The notes beneath the pieces were generated by a model. The model saw only the letters and a program-made list of their open reading frames with translations. It made no database searches and was not told the DNA's origin. A DNA stretch of 64,000 nt, taken from Parelaphostrongylus tenuis (lineage: Eukaryota; Nematoda; Chromadorea; Rhabditida; Metastrongylidae). Below are positions 34,405-43,712 of this stretch, one piece after another. The position numbers and the translations under genes were made by a program. Position 1 is the first letter of the stretch. Each line of letters starts with the position of its first letter. The stretch covers positions 1 through 64,000 of the forward strand of contig JAHQIW010000461.1 in NCBI GenBank assembly GCA_019055375.1, read 5' to 3'.

Positions 34405-34432
34405 GACGATGGGGGTCATTATGACCCTCAGC
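34405..34432. repeat. Short palindrome, right arm
   Basis: ggggtcattatgaccct with inverted symmetry around a central T. Mirror partner of 21893-21911, and still symmetric although the arms have diverged elsewhere. Confidence 0.55.
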
Positions 34433-35244
34433 TGAGCACGCCGGTCGGACGGTTAGAAGGAGTGGTGCGCGCTCCAATACAAATTCGGGTTAATTGAGTT
34501 CTCAAAGGAAATTTATCATCAAGAAACGGTAAAATATCTTTGATGAGAATCCTTTCTGAACGGTTTTTTCAAGATTAACGCTAAAGCTTCTCAAACCCTT
34601 GCATTTTTATGGGGAAAATCCCAATCGTTGCTAGAGAGAAGTATATTTCCATTTGTTATTGAACAATTTCCCATACTTTTTTGATGTTCTTGTAGTCAGT
34701 CGTTAGCTTAAACAGATCTGATTTTAATACTAAGCTTGCTAGTTCCGTAGTAACTTCTTTGGAACTATTTCCGTAGTACGTTCTAATAATAAATAAAAGA
34801 TGACATTTTACAATCGCAATACGATTTTTCTAATTTATAATTTTTTTGAGATTGCATAGTTAGATTTCGAATGTTACAAACTTTTTTTGTCAAAAAAACT
34901 TGAATTTCCATTGGGAGAATTTTTGTAAATGAATTCATAAAAAGAATAGCACTCATTTAATGACGATTTCTGTTCCATGCAATCGCTTCACGAGAATTGG
35001 GCTCGTGAACACTTGGTTTTTCTAAAAAAACCCTTTCCATTAAATTATTAGTCTTCATTCGATAGCTGAAATCAAGTGAATTAGAAGGTGTATTTTGTTT
35101 TTCAAATGGCTTGCTTGCTTCGCTGTAATATTCGAAATAAAATTTTGTTTCACATTTCAGAATTCTATAGAGGACTAATGACCATCAGTTGTCTACAGAA
35201 TTCTTAAATGTAAAACAAAGTGTAACTCGGCCTTTGTAACTCAG

Positions 35245-35690
35245 CTCTTAAGGCCACTTGATGACTTTTCCCATTCGAATAGGACTGCTTGATTGTGTAA
35301 ACGCCACTTCTTTTCGGTTTCCCTTGGCAAACTTCATGTACTCGAACCAATGATTCAACAACTTATTGCATATCTTCATCTCCTTTTGTTCGAAACAGAT
35401 GACGAAAGAATCACTCAATTCTGTCTTACTACCAACCCTTCCAATAGGGTGAATTTCTTTCCAGGCCAACTAAAATACTAGCATTTTAGAAACTCCTTTG
35501 GTTGTGCCATGAAGTGTAACCCAAATGCTGCATATTTTTTGCTCTTGGTGTTTTTAGAGGAGCTCGCAAATGGCCCGCAATGCAGAGTCACTTGAAACGC
35601 TTGCATAATGGGCGGAAAAATCAAAGGATTCGGTCACTGCGCTGCTAAGACGCTTTCATGTAGATGATACACGTATTTTGACGCTTTACT
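35245..35690 (-). pseudogene. Penelope-like RT relic, right arm
   Basis: Mirror partner of 20640-21110. The minus strand reads SDSFVICFEQKEMKICNKLLNHW, matching DDCLVICSTQEELDNCFRLLNEQ after the YIDD box of the intact PLE; the catalytic DD is replaced by SDS. The motif A part follows at about 35560-35680 with frame breaks. Confidence 0.75.
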
Positions 35691-35729
35691 TGCTGCCAAT
35701 TTATATTCATTCTGGACCATGGGAAAAAC

Positions 35730-36330
35730 GATTTTTGGTTTGAAAGTAACTGCAGTATTGAACCAAAAGTTTGAACTTAGTCATCCTAACATTTGCAGCA
35801 CTGGTTTGGAGAATTTTCGAAAGATACGAAAGCCTTGGACATGGGGAAGGTTGCGACCGGCTACGAGAAGTTGTTTCTGACCATCTGAAAGCACTCATTG
35901 AAGCTAATTTTCTCACGACAGCACGAGATGCTGCCTAAAAGCCCAGCTTTGAATAGTGTACAATTGTTCATTATTTGAAACAGATTGGAGGTGTGAGAAG
36001 GGTGATGATTGCACAGTAATGATTTGCTTATAGCCTGCCGACAATCACACGTCTCCCAAAGAACGCTTCAATGGTTGAACAAATTAGATTGCAAAATTTT
36101 GCCTCGTTCTCCATATTTGGCAGGCCTCACGCACACCTACTACAGCCTCTACAAGCATCTGAATAAATTCCCGCTAGGAAGACGCAATCACATTCAAGAA
36201 GATGTAGAATTGCCTTCAAGGAGTCTGGAAAATCGTGAGACACCGAGTTATATGCTACTGAAACGAACAAGCTTTTTTCCTGCTGACAAACATGTGACGA
36301 CTGTAGTGGTTCCTGCTTAGATAGTAGTTA
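35730..36330 (+). pseudogene. Mariner element relic, right arm
   Basis: Mirror partner of 19956-20612. A degraded terminal repeat ('gaaagtaactgcagtattg', 35741-35760) is followed by pieces of the N-terminal domain and an open C-terminal frame (36009-36320) reading QRTLQWLNKLDCKIL, PRSPYLAGLTHTYYSLYKHLN and GRRNHIQEDVE. The DD34D acidic residues are absent. The same internal deletion occurs in both arms, so this copy was already dead before the inverted duplication. Confidence 0.78.
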
Positions 36331-36465
36331 TGATGATTCCAAAGATCACAGCCTGATACCATCACTGCTTTCGTATCAACCTGATGCTTGTTGCTACAGG
36401 CTATTCACTGCCACTCTCACATCTCCTTAGCGTTGATAGCATTTTTCGCCTTGTGTGAGATCTGG

Positions 36466-36528
36466 TACGGCTCTTATGCACTGCTAGGCACTTTTTCGCT
36501 TTTCAAAACTCATCATCAGTACGGTGCC
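36466..36528 (-). ncRNA. Hammerhead-ribozyme-like motif, right arm
   Basis: Minus strand: GGCACCGUAC, UGAUGAUGAG, UUUUGAAAAG, CGAAAA, AGUGCCUAGCA, then GUGCAUAAGAGCC. It is the mirror partner of 19803-19863 but more decayed: stem II has changed and GAAAC is GAAAA. Confidence 0.4.
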
Positions 36529-37646
36529 ACACGGTTCAGCCAAGTCCTCGCAGGGATATGCCTCCGCCTACAAAGGAATCGACACCGAATTACTAGATAA
36601 CCGCATGTCGAGTGACAAAATCCCCCACACTGCAGTGACGACAGTAGAACTCGTACGACTGTTAGAATGAATTATACTTTCATTCTCGTCTGTCTACAGA
36701 GCCCGCTCAGAAACAATAGCAATCTGATAATCTGATAAGATGCTGACAACTTATGATACATCTCAATCACTGATGTATGAGAAGTCATCGTACCTCCATT
36801 ACGTTTCCATAATACAACATTAAATCATTATCGCGCAGTCATTATCGTTATTATGATTATTGGTATTACTGTAATACTTGTAGTCATGGATTTTTTGAAA
36901 GAAGCAGACCTTACTGTACTCCGTAATGCTATGAAGTCCCGCATGAAGGAGATCGATCTACACATAATGCTCTACTTTCAACACACAACTCACTACGTAT
37001 AACGCATAACGCACGTCAACACCACCTGATGCAGCAGTTTGGGTTTTGAATAGCGGAACTACTACGAGAAGTTTCACCAGAAAGTAGGGGACTGAAATTC
37101 GCTTAAATGTAACTAACATAACTAAGATGAATATAAAGTGACTATGAACATCTTCACGACGGTCTAAATATATACGTCCAGTCTTGTCTAAGCAAATGGA
37201 AGATGGGATGATATCTGCCCATTTCACTTCAGCTCGCTGCAAAGCTTTTCTTCATCACACTTTTTCTACTCCATCGACTGCTTCATTCATAACAATAATC
37301 AGGTCAGCAAACGTATTCATTCACCTGTATCACCTGTCGTCCCAGTGATCGTCGAGTAACTCGAGCGCGTACCAGCAACTCTTCCGTTTTCCCTATCGCG
37401 TGCAAGAGTAGCCCAGATGGTTCTTCTCGCTCTAGGGATTCGCTGAGCATTATATCTTTCTTCCAACGCTTTCGTGAAGAAATCGGACCAACGGGTCAGT
37501 GGTCTTCCTTTAGAGCACTTGACGTCCCGAGGATTCCAGTCGGTAACGGCTTTCGTCCATCAGTTGTCGTTGAAGCGCATCACGTGTCCGGCCCACCTTA
37601 TTTTCGATATCCTGGCGTGTAGAACGGCGTCTCTAATTTTCGATCG

Positions 37647-38099
37647 TTAACGTAGGTCGAAACTTCGGATCCTTTCTCTCATTTGCGAGATACGGGATAC
37701 TCCTAGCATTGACCTTTCGACTGCGCGTTCGATAACTCCAAGTGATCTTTCATCCTGCTTACGTCGCGACCAGGTTTCTGCTGCATACGTTTGGGCAGGG
37801 ATAATTGTCGAGTTGAAAAGGTGGGCACGGAGTCGGATGTTCTTTGTCCTCTTCACTACATCTTCAATGCTCTTAAACGTTTCCGAAGCCACTCGTTTCC
37901 TCTGCCCAACTCTGGGGCTAAATCGTTCATCGTGTTGATCATGACGACCTAGATAGACGTAACTGGAGCATTCGGAAATTGTAGTTCCGTTGAGCGTGAA
38001 TGGGGCATTAGAAACCCATCCGTTCCTCATGAACATTGTTTTCGTTGAATTCAGCTGAAGACCAATCTTTCCACAGGCGTTATCGAAATCAGTCAACAT
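37647..38099 (-). pseudogene. RTE polyprotein, C-terminal part after the RT palm
   Basis: An open frame of 150 codons starting MLTDFDNACGKIGLQLN, then KTMFMRNGW, NGTTISECSSYVYLG, RAHLFNSTIIPAQTYAAETW and RAVERSMLGVSR. These are the conserved RTE blocks that follow the FADD motif. Just upstream the sequence jumps from NYRPICLLSVIYKLISRV to SQAER, so roughly 170 codons, including motif A and the catalytic FADD box, are deleted and the frames do not match across the join. Downstream the frame ends early (SFDLR stop) while homologous sequence continues to about 37440. The start is not a real initiation codon. Confidence 0.88.
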
Positions 38100-39120
38100 T
38101 CGTTCCGCTTGGCTGATGTGACTCGACTAATGAGTTTATAGATAACGGACAGCAAGCAGATTGGACGATAATTGCCTACGTTGTGAAGGTCTCCCTCTTT
38201 GAACAACAATACGGTCTTGCTGGTTTTCCATGGAACAGGGACCTTGCATTCTGACGTTAGCGAGTGAAGAGCCGAGCCACGGTGTTGATGAGAAGTGGCG
38301 GCAGGTTCTTCGGGTGTTCTGGTCTAATCCTGTCTGGACCGGGTGTTGTTCTGTTTTTCACCGACGATATAGCATGTCGGATTTTGGAAGGGAGGACCCA
38401 TGGAACGACATATTCGTCCTCTTTCAATTTATATGACGGTAAGAGGACATGGCTAGCAAAGAGATCCGAGTAGTATAGGTGGATGATTTTCTCCATAGCC
38501 CTTCTCGAAGCTGTAAGTGTACCGTCAAGGTATCGGAGTGCAATCATCTTGGTATTATAGTTGGCGAAGCCTCGCTGGGCTTTGCGAATGCTCTTCCCAG
38601 CTTCTGCAGCTTCTGCCATAACTGCTCTCTTCTCTCTTTGAGGTCTTCTTTTATCGCTTCTCTGCATCGTTTCGCTAGTTCGGACGTAAGGTTTCGCTTG
38701 CCTGCAGCTCGTGCGATTCCACGTTGACGTATCAGCTCGAGTGTCTGCGGAGACAAGCGTCTCTTCGTGACCTTAGAGACTCTCGGCTTTTATAGCGCTA
38801 ACGTGAAGATATTCAACGAGTTGATCGTATTCTTTGCAGATGTTGTCGACAACGGTATCTTCCCAGGAGCCGACTAATGATCTGAATACATCCCAGTTTA
38901 TGGTAGTTGTGGGACTTCGTTGTTTTAGTTTAGCGGCTTTCTCTCCTCTCCTCGAAAATCGGAACGATGCGCGAAGGAGGAGATGGTCTGATTCCGCGTA
39001 GAACCTAGGAACAACAGCGACGTCGGTCAGGCAAAACCTTCGATTTACTATGATTTGGTCTATTTTGCTATGGTACTCTCCATTGGGAGACTCCCACGTC
39101 CATCGCTGAGAAAGAGGCTT
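38100..39120 (-). pseudogene. RTE polyprotein, middle part (late EN, linker, RT fingers)
   Basis: Minus-strand blocks run in order: KPLSQRWTWESP, FYAESDHLLLRASF (containing the SDH box of AP-type endonucleases, near 38990), TTINWDVF, SPQTLELIRQRGIARAAGKRNLTSE, CREAIKEDLKERR, GKSIRKAQR, MEKIIHLYYSDLF, SVKNRTTPGPDRIRPEHPKN, and NYRPICLL near 38170. Several frameshifts separate these blocks. The stop between NSQF and KPL at 39121 splits the endonuclease domain. Confidence 0.85.
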
Positions 39121-39690
39121 TTAGAATTGCGAGTTACCATGGATGGTTTGGGTCATCATGATAAACTCAGATAGCCTCTCACCTTGTTTATTCCATTCTA
39201 GTCCATGGGTCCCAATGTGACGTTCTTCAGACGTTCTTCTAGGTCCAATTTTTGCGTTAAAATCTCCGACAATGACCTTGAAGAATGTACGATCTTCTCT
39301 GAAGAATTTTTCGAGGTCCATATAGAACGCTTCGACTTCGTCTTCGTCATAGCTTGATGTTGGTGCGTAAGCAACGAAAATGGTCAAAGCCGGCATAGAA
39401 CCACATCGTTTCAACCGTAATCGTCCGATACGGGTTGTTAGTTGTTCGAACGAATCAATGCTCACGGTCAAATTCGATTTGACGAGGACGCCAACGCCGC
39501 CGACACCTCTGCGATCGCATGTACCAAGGAACAGTTCTTCTCCGGTGTCATAAACAGCGTGAAAAGGATGGCGCCTTCTCGTCTCAGCCAGGCCAATGAC
39601 GTCGTACCTTATTCTTCTTGCTTGAATCAATAGATCTTCTACAGCGGATTCGTGAGCAAGGGTTCTTGCGTTGTAGGTACAGATCGTCAT
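39121..39690 (-). pseudogene. RTE polyprotein, N-terminal AP-like endonuclease domain
   Basis: 189 codons beginning MTICTYNARTL. It has the apurinic-endonuclease-like blocks: N7 in TYNARTL, the catalytic Glu in [45 protein letters not shown] and [17 protein letters not shown]. In an intact element this nuclease nicks the target for priming. Here a TAA after NSQF cuts off the last part of the domain including the SDH box, so the protein would be inactive. It is unlikely to be made. Confidence 0.88.
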
Positions 39691-39792
39691 TTTAGTCCGT
39701 TTCGATCTTGGCAGCCTAGTTTGACCCTGAGATTTTAGCGCCTCTCCGTACTCGTCCTGCCTGGCGCTGCCGTACCAGGGGCTCTTTCGGGG

Positions 39793-40193
39793 TCAGGGGA
39801 ATGAGGTCCATACTTGTTGCTGTTTTTGGCATTTCGATACCCAACGTATAGCTTGCCAGGTTCTAAACGTGTGGGCTGGGTACTCATGAGTAGCTTGCCA
39901 GTCTCTCTCAGAGAAGCGGGAGGAGCTTATTTGTTGGAGGCGACTCCTAACCGCCTCCAATGTACTTCCCAGCTGCTTGATTACAGGCTTTTGGCCGACT
40001 TGACTCGTAGAAATAGAGTTTTTGTCAAGTCGGCGCTGCAGAAGCAGGGAGCTCGTCCCCTGAATCCACCTGCGTCTCTGGGATGCACACGGTCGCTTTT
40101 GGTTCGCGTTTATTCCCCTATCCACCACCTGTGGACACGCCACGTGCCCTCGCGACTAACCGGGTGGGATCAATCAAAGAGGGAGGTCCGTGG
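39793..40193 (-). pseudogene. RTE 5' region (leader / pre-endonuclease frame)
   Basis: A frame at 39793-40143 (116 codons) contains SQVGQKPVIKQLGSTLEAV and RTWQAIRW. The same DNA, with the same start CCACGGA, occurs at 57544-57812, which fixes this as the 5' end of the RTE family. Its function is unknown. Confidence 0.7.
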
Positions 40194-40419
40194 ACGTATT
40201 CATTAGAAGTGAATAATTGCATAACATCTTTCCCGATAATTCAGTTTCTAGGCATGCACCTTGGAGTATGACATTTAAACGCATTGCTTGAATAAAAAGA
40301 AGTAGGTCATCAGGAAAATTTTATGAATGTTACTGTTTTTGAGATGCATGTGGAGTCATCATAATGGCAAAACATATTCTGGAAAGTGAGGGCTTCACGA
40401 AGTTTCCAATTTGAAGACA

Positions 40420-40810
40420 GTTACCTAATACAATCCTGCACCCAAATATCATTATTACTTGAAAAGTCAATTGATAACTTGTCAAGATTCCTTGTTATCA
40501 ATGGTGTTTCAACACGCTGTTTTCGCAAGGCATGGTTGTTTAGATGTGCACACAAATGAATAGCTTTCTTTTCCGCAGTTGAAAAATACACATCTTCATT
40601 TTGTAGACAGTCACCTAATACAATCCTGTACCCGAACGTCAATACTTGACAAAGTTAATTGAAAACATGTCAGATTCTCTGTTATCAGTCGTTTCTCCAC
40701 CAGTTGCTCTAGCAAAGGCAATGCTCATATGTGCACACAAATGCTTAGCCTCCTTCTTTGCACTTGGAAAATGCACATCCGAACTTAGGCTGAATCTTCT
40801 GACATCTGAA
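40420..40810 (-). repeat. Two tandem CAH repeat units, right arm
   Basis: Mirror partner of 18425-18770. The minus-strand reading includes VYFSTAEKKAIHLCAHLNNHALRKQ and, in the neighbouring unit, the HLCAH-type block again. The string NHALRKQRVE(K/T)PLITRNLDKL is preserved between arms over more than 20 residues, although no long frame survives. Confidence 0.7.
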
Positions 40811-41894
40811 GAACACTATTTTTTCTCATGAAATCAATGAAGTCATTTCGAATATGTTATTCGTTAAGTCAAATAAACTGCTCATCTCAATCGGCAACAT
40901 ATCATACCGCTTGAGATCAGGTGAACAAATGGGTGTTTCACATTCCCAAAAATCTGATTAATTGCATCGGAGTTTACACTACTTAGTACCGTTCATTGCT
41001 ATCTACTTCCAGGAAAACAAGTCAAACATTAGCTATTACCAGAACTAACCTGGAGGAATAGGATATTCTTCGTGATATTTCTGCCAGTCTAGTAACTGAA
41101 AAATGGGATATCAATATGGCTGGAACCAAAAGAAATGACATTCATTAGTTCTTTTTTTTTACACCTATTCCTTCAATGTTGTAATAACTTTGAGAAAGAT
41201 GTACTAAAATTTCTGAAGCATACTTAGTTCTGGTTTTGCCTTTTGAAATTATTAACGTCGTCTCTATGGAAGCATACATTGTAAATAATACTCAGAGTTT
41301 TCACTTCAACTCACAGCCCCTAAGACCTGACTATCGTCGCTTCCCCGACGGATGGCGATGTTTATGCTGCCGTTCAGAATGCAAATTCTCGTGTCCGTGC
41401 GTATTTGTCTTTGGCTATTTCAACAGCCTTTTTCTCTAGTTCGCAATCGTACACCTATAGAATCAACACTCTTCGCAACAAGAACTATTATTATCAATTA
41501 TAAAAAATGTTATCACCATCCATACGAGGTGCTGATCATTCTTTCTTGCTTTGAACCTAAAGAAACACTCTTTAGAAGCGCGACTGTTTTGAGGGGTTAC
41601 CGGTCAGTTTTCATAAACTAGAACGCTTGTTTCCTCCTTCTAAATAATCAATAAAACTCAACAGAACACACCTTAAGTCTTCGTGCTTATGTACAATAGG
41701 ACGTCTCCTTCCATACATCATTGTATCACCACCGTCGCAAGTCAGAACTACGGTGAGAGAAGATAGATTCGAAATGCACATATCGCGTGGAGGTTTGAAT
41801 CAAAAATCGACCTAGAAAAGTGAAGAAAAAAGTATCACTCACATGGAAGTTCATAGGGAATGGTAGTTCGACCCTGGAACAAATCAAATTATTT

Positions 41895-41975
41895 CAACGC
41901 CTGACGTTTCGGCGGAGATTTCGCCTTGCTCGGAAAGGATAGGAAAGGTTGATAACCGCCGAAACGTTAGGTAGT
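41895..41975 (-). repeat. Paired 'GCCGAAACGT' motifs, right arm
   Basis: Mirror partner of 17225-17300. 'ctgacgtttcggcgga' and 'ccgccgaaacgttag' face each other. The minus strand reads GGCGAAAUCUCCGCCGAAACGUCAGG with a corrupted CUGANGA (CCGAGCA). Confidence 0.4.
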
Positions 41976-42597
41976 AAAATAGATTTTGCTGTTACGATCG
42001 GATTTTGTTTTTTTATGACAAAAGTTGCTATCCATTAAAAAATGCCGAAGTTGATATATAGATTATGGTTATGATTGATTATGAAAAACATCAGAATTTT
42101 CTTTTCAAGATATTATCGTAGTCTTGAACACATTCTCTATAATATTCTTATTTTTGGAAAGAAACAATATTTTTTCCAAAGATAATGTAGACTACATATT
42201 GAATATTTCACAGTCCTCTAAATGAGCTCTATTCTGAAACCCTGAAGTTTTAAGCAATGTGCATAAGGAATTTTCAAACTTGCAAGTATGCTGCGAGTAG
42301 AAATTTTCTAAAATTGCTAGTATGATTGAAGTCAAGCTTCTGAAATTTCAACGCCAGCTCAAATCGCCTCAAAAGTCAGCAAAATTGTTCAATGGACAGT
42401 TTTCGTTAATTTGGTGGAAATCAACTTGTATAACTGCAATTATAAGTAAAAGACAGTCTTTTTTTTTTGCAAAGAATGGGTCAAAAAATCACGTAGACTG
42501 TAGAAGAGTGAAGTTCTTTTTTGATAGCATGAAAATTTTCCATTCGAATAACTAAGATTTGTAGACATGAATTATCTTCTATTCAGTCAACAGTACT

Positions 42598-42957
42598 ATC
42601 AGCCGAAATGTATTATCTTAAATTGCAATTAATGTGTCTCGTTGCGAGTGTGATAAGAAAAGTCAAACGTACCGCAACAACAAGAAGAAGAGCACTAAAG
42701 GTGCTCAGTATCATCCAGTAATTCGCCATTAGAATTGCACACTTTAAAATCCAGCTGAAATAGTAATAGTACTGTTACAACTATAAGCTTCTCCGAATAC
42801 GAAGTGATTGGCGATGCAATACATAAGGATGTATAGAACTCATCACTCAAAAATCTCGGCAGCAATCTCTTGTAGGCATGGGGAAACACCTTCGTCCGGC
42901 TATCCCCAAGATTGCAAGGAGAGTCGGCCAAACCGAAATTTTGCGAAGTTAAAAAAA
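42598..42957. mobile_element. Small non-autonomous insertion in the right arm
   Basis: The left arm near 16575-16625 reads straight across this position (RC: 'gtattatcaaatcaataagt'). Here about 360 bp are inserted between 'agtactatc' and 'aactatatcaataag', suggesting a short duplication of actat(at)c. The insert ends in a run of A and shares 'acaagaagaag' and 'caaggagagtcg' blocks with 44070-44400. It has no coding capacity and may be SINE-like. Confidence 0.6.
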
Positions 42958-43712
42958 AACTATATCAATAAGTAGCAGCCGACAGAACATGTGCAGTATG
43001 CGAAGGCATTTGTAAAGGATGAATGCGAACGTGCTAATAAACTGGACAGAATTTTGGAATTCTCACATGAGATCTGATGACGAGTCGTGTAAAATGAATG
43101 AAATAATCAAGGATTTCGGTTGTTTCAATAATGTAAAACGTATGAGCAGCTGAGATGTGACTGCTAATTTACTAGTTTATCAATGGGCGGAAAGCAGGAG
43201 GCCAGGTAAGATCGTGAAAGTCTTGACATCTACTCGCAAAATACCATCGTTTGAATTTCACTGATCATAAAAAATTCAAGCAAGTCAACAGCTGCTCACA
43301 ATTTCTTTTCAGATATTGAGTACACATCAGGACAGACAGGATTAACACAGAGCTGTCTATAAAATAAGAATTTTGTGTAGGGTTTGCTACTGAAATTTCC
43401 ATGAGAAATTTCGTAATTGTGCAGACTATAGTTGCGTATCTATAAAAGATTCAACTAACGAATCAATGTCTGTGGAAGTCTTCTCGATGGCTTACCATCT
43501 TCACGCGATGTGTTTAGTCATCGAACTTTGAACATCACCAAGTTTTGAATCAATTGGGAAACGATTTTGTAAGTGAACACTAATGAAGAGCGCTTTACGG
43601 GTTTGATTCATTTTACACCAATCGCTTCTGATCGAATTAGGCTGTCGATTGAATATATGCGCTGTGCTAGAGGAAAGCTGGCAGTCCACTCAGTTGGCAG
43701 AAAATTTCCAAA

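Larger units (their letters stand above)
37322..40193 (-). mobile_element. RTE-clade non-LTR retrotransposon insertion (dead), right arm only
   Basis: A 2,872-bp insertion flanked by the 11-bp target-site duplication acgtattcatt (37311-37321 and 40194-40204). The left palindrome arm at about 19000-19015 holds the uninterrupted site. The element runs right to left. Its 5' end CCACGGA (40193 inward) is identical to the start of the RTE fragment at 57544. Its 3' end is a short tandem tail (caggtga tacaggtga), as is usual for RTE. It is internally deleted and frame-broken, so it cannot move by itself. It postdates the inverted duplication. Confidence 0.92.
31155..43712 (-). repeat. Right arm of the giant imperfect inverted repeat
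   Basis: Reverse-complement partner of 15870-29075. It is longer because of the RTE insertion (37322-40193) and a 0.36-kb insertion (42598-42957). Without these it is about 9.3-9.7 kb. The PLE pair of the left arm is absent here, and the empty site is seen near 31405-31425. Confidence 0.9.

Noticed and set aside
15870..43712. Polinton/Maverick or other giant DNA transposon with long terminal inverted repeats
   Set aside because: No protein-primed polymerase, integrase, ATPase or capsid-type frame lies between the arms, and the outer ends show no terminal motif or target-site duplication.
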